From Clostridiales bacterium (GTDB lineage: Bacteria; Bacillota; Clostridia; Christensenellales; CAG-138): a stretch of 64,000 nt of DNA. Positions within the stretch are counted from its first letter, which is position 1. The number at the start of each line of letters is the position of its first letter. The notes below the pieces were generated by a model. It ran no database searches and was not told the origin of the DNA. It worked only from the letters and a program-made list of their open reading frames with translations. The position numbers and the translations under genes are program-made. Below are positions 58,448-64,000 of the stretch, piece after piece. The stretch is from positions 1 through 64,000 of the forward strand of contig CAKJYC010000012.1 of the NCBI GenBank assembly GCA_918244965.1, read 5' to 3'.

Positions 58448-60073
58448 ATGGACGTACAAAACCCCATCTATGTCACGGGGCATAAAAATCCGGATACCGA
58501 TTCGATCGTATCGGCGATCGCATACGCCGCGCTGATGAACGCGCTGGGCGACCGGCGCTATACGGCGGCGCGGATCGGGACAGTCAGCGACGAGACGGCG
58601 CATATCCTGGAGCGGTTCGGGTTTGAACCTCCGGAACGGGTCTATAACGTCCGCACACAGGTGCGGGATCTGAACTTCGACCGTCCGCCGGTGCTGTCGA
58701 GCGCCGTCACGGTGCGCCGTGCATGGGAGACGATGCTGAACGGCGAGGGCGAGTCGACGTTCCTGCCGGTTGCGGGCGAGGACGGAAAGCTCCTCGGCAT
58801 GGTCACCACCGGCGACATTGCGGCGTTCGATCTCGAATCCTCGGAGAACCCGACGCTCAAGGAGATCCCGCTGTTCAATCTGGTCTCGAATCTGGACGGA
58901 CAACTGTGGGATCGCTGCAGCGGCGTCACAACGCTGTCCGGAAAGCTCGTCATTGCCGTGCCGCAGGCCGGTGCAGAGGCGCGCACGTTTTCCCGCGATT
59001 CGATCGTCGTGACCGGCAACGATCCGCAGGTCATCCATGACGCGCTTTCGGCGAATGTCGCGTGCATCGTGGTCTCCGGCGCGCAGATCGACGCGTCGCT
59101 TGCGGAGCAGGCGAACAGCACGGTGCTCATCACCACGCCGTACGACGCGTATCGCGCCGCGCGGCTGATCATCCAGTCCGTCCCGGTCGAGCGCATCCTG
59201 CCCGGCACGCCGCTTGTGGCGTTCCATCTGAACGATTATCTCGACGAGGTCCGCGAGCAGACGCTGAAATCGCGCTTCCGCAGCTATCCGATCCTGGACG
59301 AGCACGATCGCGCGGTCGGCACGCTGTCCCGCTTCCACCTGCTGCGGCCGAACCGCAAGAAGGTGGTCCTGGTCGATCACAACGAGCTTGCGCAGTCGGT
59401 GGACGGGCTCAACGAGGCGGAGATCCTTGCGATCATCGACCATCACCGCCTTGCCGACGTACAGACCGGCGCACCGATCTATGTGCGCAACGAGCCGGTC
59501 GGCGCGACCTGCACGATCGTCGCGACGATGTTTCAGGAACGCGGCATCATGCCGAACCGCCACCTTGCGGGGCTTCTGGCCGCAGGCATCGTGTCCGACA
59601 CGATCTTCTTCAAGTCCCCGACGGCGACGCCGCGCGACCGCGTGATGGCGGAGCGTATGGCGGCGATCGCGGGCGAATCGCTTGACGAGCTGGGCCGCGA
59701 CATTTTCACGCCGTCCGCCACGCGCGAGACCGACGCGAGAAAGATGCTGCTCTCGGACTTCAAGCATTTTCAGATCGAGGGTCACCGACTCGGCATCGGA
59801 CAGATCAACTGCATCGACTCGACCGAGCTTTTGAACCGCCGCGACGAATTCCTTGCGGTGATGGAGCAGGTCAAGACGGAGCGGGAGTTCGATCTGCTGC
59901 TGCTGATGTTGACCGACGTGCTGAAGGAGGGCACGGAGCTGCTCTCCGTCGGCGATCTTGACACCGTCGAGGAGGCGTTCAACATCAAGATCAAGGACCA
60001 CACCGTATTCCTTCCGGGCGTGCTTTCGCGTAAAAAGCAGGTCGTCCCGGCATTATCCGTACTTTGGGGGTAA
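58448..60073 (+). CDS. CBS-domain family II (Mn-dependent) inorganic pyrophosphatase
   Basis: A 541-residue pyrophosphatase. The DHH phosphoesterase core shows GHKNPDTDS (11-19), IIDHHRLAD near 330 and GIVSDTIFFKSPT, with a C-terminal DHHA2 domain ending SRKKQVVPAL. Between the first DHH motif and the rest are two CBS domains flanking a DRTGG domain (about 70-305), the nucleotide-regulated form in which AMP/ADP inhibit and diadenosine polyphosphates activate. It hydrolyses PPi with Mn2+ or Co2+. ATG 58448 is preceded by GGGAAGGCGGTGTAAGG. It is divergent from the Mn-riboswitch exchanger and followed five bases later by the uridine kinase-like gene. Confidence 0.93.
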   Translation: MDVQNPIYVTGHKNPDTDSIVSAIAYAALMNALGDRRYTAARIGTVSDETAHILERFGFEPPERVYNVRTQVRDLNFDRPPVLSSAVTVRRAWETMLNGEGESTFLPVAGEDGKLLGMVTTGDIAAFDLESSENPTLKEIPLFNLVSNLDGQLWDRCSGVTTLSGKLVIAVPQAGAEARTFSRDSIVVTGNDPQVIHDALSANVACIVVSGAQIDASLAEQANSTVLITTPYDAYRAARLIIQSVPVERILPGTPLVAFHLNDYLDEVREQTLKSRFRSYPILDEHDRAVGTLSRFHLLRPNRKKVVLVDHNELAQSVDGLNEAEILAIIDHHRLADVQTGAPIYVRNEPVGATCTIVATMFQERGIMPNRHLAGLLAAGIVSDTIFFKSPTATPRDRVMAERMAAIAGESLDELGRDIFTPSATRETDARKMLLSDFKHFQIEGHRLGIGQINCIDSTELLNRRDEFLAVMEQVKTEREFDLLLLMLTDVLKEGTELLSVGDLDTVEEAFNIKIKDHTVFLPGVLSRKKQVVPALSVLWG

Positions 60074-60078
60074 CCGTC

Positions 60079-61794
60079 ATGCAAATCCTGATCGACAACA
60101 TTCCGGCGGAGGTCCGCACGGGAGAAAGCCTTTTGGACATCATTCGTCGGCTCGGCCTCGATACCGACAGTCTGAAAACGCGTCCGATCGCCGCGGATAT
60201 CGCGGGCGAGGTGTTTACGCTGAATTATGTGCCGGTGCGGCAGAAGGAGCAGGGCGCCGCGCCCACGACCTTCCGCATGCGCAAGGCGATCCGCAAGGGC
60301 AGCGGCGAGGTCAAGCTGATACGTTATGAGGAGAGCCGCGGCCGCGCGATCTACGAGCGGACGATCATCTATATCTTCTTCCTTGCCATGCGCGAGCTGT
60401 TTCCGCAGGCGCACGCCAAGGTCAACTATGCGATCGGGCCGTCGCTCGATATCTCCGTGGACCTTGATCCGCAGTTCACGCCGGACGACGTGGAGACGAT
60501 CCGCGCGAAGATGCGCGAGATCGTCGAAGCCGATTTTCCGCTGCAGCGCAAGCGGCTCGACATCGACGAGGCGATCCAGTTCTTCGAGCGCGACGGGCAG
60601 GAGGACAAGGTGCGGCTTCTGAAGTGGCGCCAGTTCACCTACTTCGACGTGTACGTGCACGGCGATTACGTCGACTATTTCTACGGCGAAATGCTGCCCT
60701 CCACCGGCTACGCAAAGGTGTTCGACCTGCAGTACCGCCCCGGCGGACTGTTTCTGCTGCGCCCGTCGACGGCGGACGCGGACGTTGCGACCCGCTACGT
60801 CTATATGCCGAATCTGACCAAGGTTTTTGCGCGGTCGGACAAATGGGGCGAACTCATACACTGCCGCTGCGTCGCGGACCTCAACGATATGGTCGAAAAC
60901 GGCAGCATCCGTGAGCTGATCCGCGTCAACGAGGCGCTGCATGAGCGGCGGTTTTCGGAGATCGCAACCGAGATCGTCAACCGAGGCGCGCGCGCCGTGC
61001 TGATCGCGGGACCGTCAAGCTCCGGCAAGACCACGAGCGCCAATCGCGTGGCGACCCAGCTCCGCGTGCTCGGCAAGACGCCGATCCTGCTGTCGCTCGA
61101 CGATTACTACATCGACCGTTCGCTCATCCACCCGGACGAGAACGGCGAAATCGACTATGAGCACATCAACATGATCGACGTGCCGCAGTTCAACCTCGAC
61201 CTCGAACGGCTTCTGAACGGCGAGCGTGTCGAGATCCCGCACTTCGATTTCAAGACGGGCTCGCGGCAGATGCTCGGCCATTTCGTACAGCTGTCCCATG
61301 ACGCGATGCTGATCATCGAGGGCCTGCACGGCCTGAACCCGCAGCTGTTGACCCCGCGCATCGACAAAAAGCAGATCTTCAAGCTGTACGTGTCAGCGCT
61401 GACGACCATCAACCTCGACGATCACAACCGCATTCCGACGACCGACGTGCGGCTTTTGCGCCGCATGGTGCGTGACTACGAAACGCGCGGCGCGACCATT
61501 GAGCGGACGCTCGGCATGTGGGATTCCGTCAAGCGCGGCGAGCAGCGCTGGATCTTCCCGTATCAGGAGAGCGCGGACGAGATCATGAACACCTCGCTTG
61601 TCTATGAGCTGGCGGTGCTCAAGAAGCACATCTATCCGCTGCTGAACGACGTCGATTCCGCGAGTCCGTGCTATGACGAGGTCATCAACATCATCAAGTT
61701 TTTGAACTACATCTCGGACGCCGCGGTGGAGGACGAGATCCCGCCGACCAGCATTCTTCGGGAATTCGTCGGCGGCAATACGTTTTATCGCTGA
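60079..61794 (+). CDS. uridine kinase-like protein with N-terminal TGS and ThrRS-like domains
   Basis: A 571-residue protein. The N-terminus (MQILIDNIPAEVRTGESLLDIIRR) resembles a TGS domain; residues about 80-190 (RGRAIYERTIIYIFFLAMRELFPQAHAKVNYAIGP) resemble the second additional domain of threonyl/alanyl-tRNA synthetases. Residues about 300-500 form a phosphoribulokinase/uridine kinase domain with P-loop GPSSSGKTT (311-319), SLDDYYID and DHNRIPTTDVRLLRRMVRD. The family is annotated as nucleoside kinase in Clostridia. How the synthetase-like part works is not established. Five bases follow the pyrophosphatase stop, so the two are co-transcribed. Confidence 0.85.
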   Translation: MQILIDNIPAEVRTGESLLDIIRRLGLDTDSLKTRPIAADIAGEVFTLNYVPVRQKEQGAAPTTFRMRKAIRKGSGEVKLIRYEESRGRAIYERTIIYIFFLAMRELFPQAHAKVNYAIGPSLDISVDLDPQFTPDDVETIRAKMREIVEADFPLQRKRLDIDEAIQFFERDGQEDKVRLLKWRQFTYFDVYVHGDYVDYFYGEMLPSTGYAKVFDLQYRPGGLFLLRPSTADADVATRYVYMPNLTKVFARSDKWGELIHCRCVADLNDMVENGSIRELIRVNEALHERRFSEIATEIVNRGARAVLIAGPSSSGKTTSANRVATQLRVLGKTPILLSLDDYYIDRSLIHPDENGEIDYEHINMIDVPQFNLDLERLLNGERVEIPHFDFKTGSRQMLGHFVQLSHDAMLIIEGLHGLNPQLLTPRIDKKQIFKLYVSALTTINLDDHNRIPTTDVRLLRRMVRDYETRGATIERTLGMWDSVKRGEQRWIFPYQESADEIMNTSLVYELAVLKKHIYPLLNDVDSASPCYDEVINIIKFLNYISDAAVEDEIPPTSILREFVGGNTFYR

Positions 61795-61803
61795 GGAGGG
61801 CGC

Positions 61804-62901
61804 ATGCGCAATACATTCGGAAAACTGAGCGTGATCCTTGCGGCGCTGGTTCTGCTGTTCGCCGCAGGCTTTTTCACGGTCTCGCTGATCCTCAGAGACG
61901 CCGAGATGATCGGAGGCCTCTTCAAAAAGCCGGAGGTCCGGCAGGAGGTCACGGAACGGACCGGCATCGACAAGCCCGCCGAGATGGAAAATGCGACCGT
62001 GGTGCTGCTTGAATACATGCGCGGCGAGCGCGCGAACATCAAGGTCTCCGCACGCGTCAACGGCGCGGAGCTCCCGGAGGTGTTCTACCACGAGAAGGAG
62101 ATCGTGCACATGGCCGAGGTCCAGTCGCTTTGGCTCGGCCTTGAAGCGTTCGCCAAGTACGGCGCGATCGGCGCGGCGGCGCTGCTGCTGTTCGGATTCT
62201 TCCTGATCGAGCACGGCAAGCGGCGGGCGGTGCTGTCCTCCGGCCTGTTCTGGGCCTGCGGGATTTTCGGCGGCGTGCTTGCGTTCATGGGCGCGTGGGC
62301 GCTGCTCGACTTTTCGAGCTTCTGGACCGTGTTCCATTTCATCATCTTTCCGGGTTCGCTGTTCCAGTATCTGTCCGCCGGCGCAAGCGTGCAGGCCATG
62401 AACGAGCTCAACTGGGTGTTGGATTCCGACAGCATCATGGTAAACCTGCTGACGCCGATCTTCCCGCCGCTGGTGCTGCGCTGCGCGATCTGCATTCTGC
62501 TGGAGATCGCCGCAGCAACGCTGATCGCCGTGTTTATTCGCTTTGCGTGGCGCAAGCAGGGCAAGCCGTCGCCGATCGCCGACGTCGTTGTGATCGAACG
62601 CGACGAAAACGAACCGGTCCCGATCCAGGGACCCGACCTCGTGCTTGCGCATAAGCTGCGCAACGCGCCGGTCAGCAAGCGCGAAGAGATCTTGGAAAAG
62701 GCCAAGAACGGCGAGCCGCTGGACGATGAGCCGGAAATGCCTTCCCCTCAAGAGGAGGGCGGCTCGCAAGGTGAGACGGATGAGGCGCCGTTGCCGGAAA
62801 ACCCGGACGATATGTCCTTGACGGGACACGATATTTCTGCAGTGCAATCTGCAGAGGGCGACGACCCCGGCGCCCCGTCGGAGGAACCCCATGAACTATG
62901 A
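61804..62901 (+). CDS. TIGR01906/DUF1461 integral membrane protein with acidic tail
   Basis: A 365-residue membrane protein of unknown function. Helices are at about 8-30, 118-140, 148-170 and 225-250; between the first two is the external family motif YHEKEIVHMAEVQSLW. The family usually ends soon after the last helix. Here a tail of over 100 residues follows, and its final part (PSPQEEGGSQGETDEAP...) is encoded by what looks like a dispersed intergenic repeat. GAGGAGGGCGC precedes the ATG. Its stop lies 11 bases inside tsaD. Confidence 0.75.
   Translation: MRNTFGKLSVILAALVLLFAAGFFTVSLILRDAEMIGGLFKKPEVRQEVTERTGIDKPAEMENATVVLLEYMRGERANIKVSARVNGAELPEVFYHEKEIVHMAEVQSLWLGLEAFAKYGAIGAAALLLFGFFLIEHGKRRAVLSSGLFWACGIFGGVLAFMGAWALLDFSSFWTVFHFIIFPGSLFQYLSAGASVQAMNELNWVLDSDSIMVNLLTPIFPPLVLRCAICILLEIAAATLIAVFIRFAWRKQGKPSPIADVVVIERDENEPVPIQGPDLVLAHKLRNAPVSKREEILEKAKNGEPLDDEPEMPSPQEEGGSQGETDEAPLPENPDDMSLTGHDISAVQSAEGDDPGAPSEEPHEL
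62740..62785 (+). repeat. candidate dispersed repeat within the DUF1461 gene
   Basis: CTTCCCCTCAAGAGGAGGG is an imperfect hairpin followed by GGCTCGCAAGGTGAGACGG and ATGAGG. The pattern (TCCCC hairpin, then TGA-ACGGATGAGG) resembles a repeat I associate with intergenic regions of many clostridial genomes; this is recollection, not a search. Confidence 0.5.
62836..62855. repeat. inverted repeat before tsaD
   Basis: TCTGCAG-TGCAAT-CTGCAGA, perfect 7 bp arms, in the last coding part of the DUF1461 gene. Confidence 0.6.
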
Positions 62902-63943
62902 CGAACGTGCGGCCGCAAAGCAGGCGGCGCTGATTGAACGCGGGCACGCGACGGTGCTTGCGATCGAGACCTCGTGCGACGAGACCGCGTGCGCGATCGT
63001 GCGAGACGGGCGCGAGGTGCTTTCAAACGTCGTGCACACGCAGATCCCGCTGCACCGGCAGTACGGCGGCGTCGTGCCGGAGCTCGCAAGCCGCAACCAC
63101 GTCGAGCGCATCGGCGCAGTGGTCGAAAAGGCGCTCCTTGACGCGGGCATGACGCTGAAGAACGTTGACGCGGTCGCGGTCACCTGCGGGCCGGGTCTGG
63201 TCGGCGCGCTGCTGGTCGGCGTGAGCTACGCAAAGGGACTTGCGCTGGCGCACGACCTGCCGCTGGTCGGCACGAACCACATTTTAGGGCACATCGCCGC
63301 GAACTATCTGACCTTTCCGGACCTTGTGCCGCCGTTTACCGCGCTGATCGCGTCGGGCGGGCACAGCCATATCGTGCGCGTGCACGATTACGACCGCTAC
63401 ACGCTGTTCGGCCGCACGCGCGACGACGCGGCGGGCGAGGCGTTCGACAAGGTTGCGCGCGTGCTGGGACTTCCGTATCCGGGCGGTCCGGAGATGGAAA
63501 GGCTTGCGAAGGCCGGCGACCCGAAGGCATACCGCTTCCGTTCCGCGTTCAACGAGCGCGAGGACGAGTACGACATGAGCTTTTCGGGGCTCAAGACCGC
63601 GGTCATCAACCTGCTGCACACGGCAGAGCAGCGCGGCGAGCAGGTGAACCGCGCGGACGTCGCGGCGAGCTTTCAATACGAGGTCGTCACGATCCTGTCG
63701 GACAAGGCGGTTCGCGCCGCCGACGATACGCTGGTGCTTGCGGGCGGCGTGTCCGCAAACGCGGCGCTGCGCGAGATGCTTGCAAGAAAAGCAAAAAAGA
63801 AGGGCATTCGCTTCTGCTGCCCGGATTGGACCTACTGCACCGACAATGCCGCCATGATCGGCAGCGCCGGCTTCTACCTGCTGATGAAAGGGCATCGCGA
63901 CGGGCTCGACCTGAACGCGACGCCGTACCTCTCTGTCGTATAA
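62891..63943 (+). CDS. tsaD: tRNA N6-adenosine threonylcarbamoyltransferase
   Basis: Transfers the threonylcarbamoyl group to A37 of ANN-decoding tRNAs, with TsaB and TsaE. The 350-residue ASKHA-fold protein has VLAIETSCDETACAIV, the metal histidines HILGH (His130, His134), FTALIASGGHSH, AGEAFDKVARVLGLPYPGGP and VLAGGVSANAALR. Ten extra residues precede the usual start (MNYDERAAAK). GAGGAA is the ribosome site. It overlaps the preceding gene by 11 bases; tsaB and tsaE are not in the window. Confidence 0.95.
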   Translation: MNYDERAAAKQAALIERGHATVLAIETSCDETACAIVRDGREVLSNVVHTQIPLHRQYGGVVPELASRNHVERIGAVVEKALLDAGMTLKNVDAVAVTCGPGLVGALLVGVSYAKGLALAHDLPLVGTNHILGHIAANYLTFPDLVPPFTALIASGGHSHIVRVHDYDRYTLFGRTRDDAAGEAFDKVARVLGLPYPGGPEMERLAKAGDPKAYRFRSAFNEREDEYDMSFSGLKTAVINLLHTAEQRGEQVNRADVAASFQYEVVTILSDKAVRAADDTLVLAGGVSANAALREMLARKAKKKGIRFCCPDWTYCTDNAAMIGSAGFYLLMKGHRDGLDLNATPYLSVV

Positions 63944-63949
63944 TATAAA

Positions 63950-64000
63950 ATGAAGAGATTGCGCAGATCGAACGAGATACAGATGCTGGAAGGACCTTTG
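63950..64000 (+). CDS. start of a gene cut by the window end, possibly a MATE transporter
   Basis: The frame ATG AAG AGA... gives MKRLRRSNEIQMLEGPL and stays open to the last base. The MLEGPL stretch after a basic start resembles the beginning of MATE-family efflux proteins, but seventeen residues are not enough to be sure. No ribosome site is visible. TATAAT (63939-63944) overlaps the tsaD stop and ends five bases before the ATG. Confidence 0.4.
   Translation, partial: MKRLRRSNEIQMLEGPL

Noticed and set aside
1-64000. tRNA or rRNA genes, insertion sequences, prophage
   Set aside because: No cloverleaf, rRNA segment, transposase, integrase or phage structural gene was recognised on reading; a tRNAscan or HMM search could still find something small.

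Overview
The window looks like 64 kb of chromosome from a GC-rich (about 60% by eye), strictly anaerobic, Gram-positive-type bacterium of the Clostridia, probably an uncultured gut lineage near Christensenellales or Oscillospirales; the genus cannot be fixed from sequence alone. The evidence is a split glycine decarboxylase (GcvPA/GcvPB), paired GlgC/GlgD, a class III (oxygen-sensitive) ribonucleotide reductase, a CBS-regulated family II pyrophosphatase, HrcA/CIRCE heat-shock control, many lipoprotein signals and no outer-membrane genes. Promoters are sigma-A type, often with an extended TGn -10. Layout: (1) 1-7317, the end of an unknown gene, then a tandem glycine riboswitch driving gcvT-gcvH-gcvPA-gcvPB-lplA-lpd, a self-contained glycine cleavage and lipoylation operon. 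(2) 7320-16472, rarA facing a minus-strand block: glgB-glgC-glgD-glgA (glycogen synthesis), two perfect parS sites, and parA-parB. (3) 16546-23920, plus-strand housekeeping: a G5/degenerate-LytM membrane protein, pth, mfd, a PrsA/SurA-like lipoprotein and a zinc-ribbon membrane protein. (4) 23930-31514, minus strand: a polysaccharide deacetylase lipoprotein, then nrdG, nrdD (with a fused redoxin domain) and an atypical trxB behind NrdR boxes, then a TPR/DUF4037 pair. (5) 31527-36578, minus strand, pyrG-glnA-glmS, three glutamine-linked enzymes in one operon behind a structured leader. (6) 36646-44382, envelope and accessory genes: a D,D-carboxypeptidase with an apparently leaderless start, a three-gene operon of a large secreted SGNH hydrolase plus two zinc-ribbon membrane proteins, and divergent from it a membrane protein and a DUF937 protein with a Lys/Thr repeat tail. 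(7) 44399-52142, a PPC-domain protein, M3 oligopeptidase, asnS, YugP-type metallopeptidase, CIRCE-controlled hsp20, an MFS carrier and a divergent XRE-TPR regulator. (8) 52144-58368, GNAT, leuS, lgt, a SpoIIQ-like M23 protein, and a CaCA cation exchanger under a yybP-ykoY (Mn2+) riboswitch. (9) 58399-64000, CBS-type Mn-dependent pyrophosphatase, a TGS-domain uridine kinase, a TIGR01906/DUF1461 membrane protein, tsaD and the start of a possible MATE transporter. The most rewarding signals are the redoxin-fused NrdD with a TrxB that lacks the NADPH-binding signature, the Mn riboswitch on a CaCA exchanger divergent from a Mn enzyme, an array of small GNA-loop hairpins spaced by ATATCG, the degenerate LytM protein, the SGNH/zinc-ribbon operon, the TPR/nucleotidyltransferase pair, and several start codons placed exactly at the predicted transcription start. 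No tRNA, rRNA, CRISPR, IS or prophage was seen.
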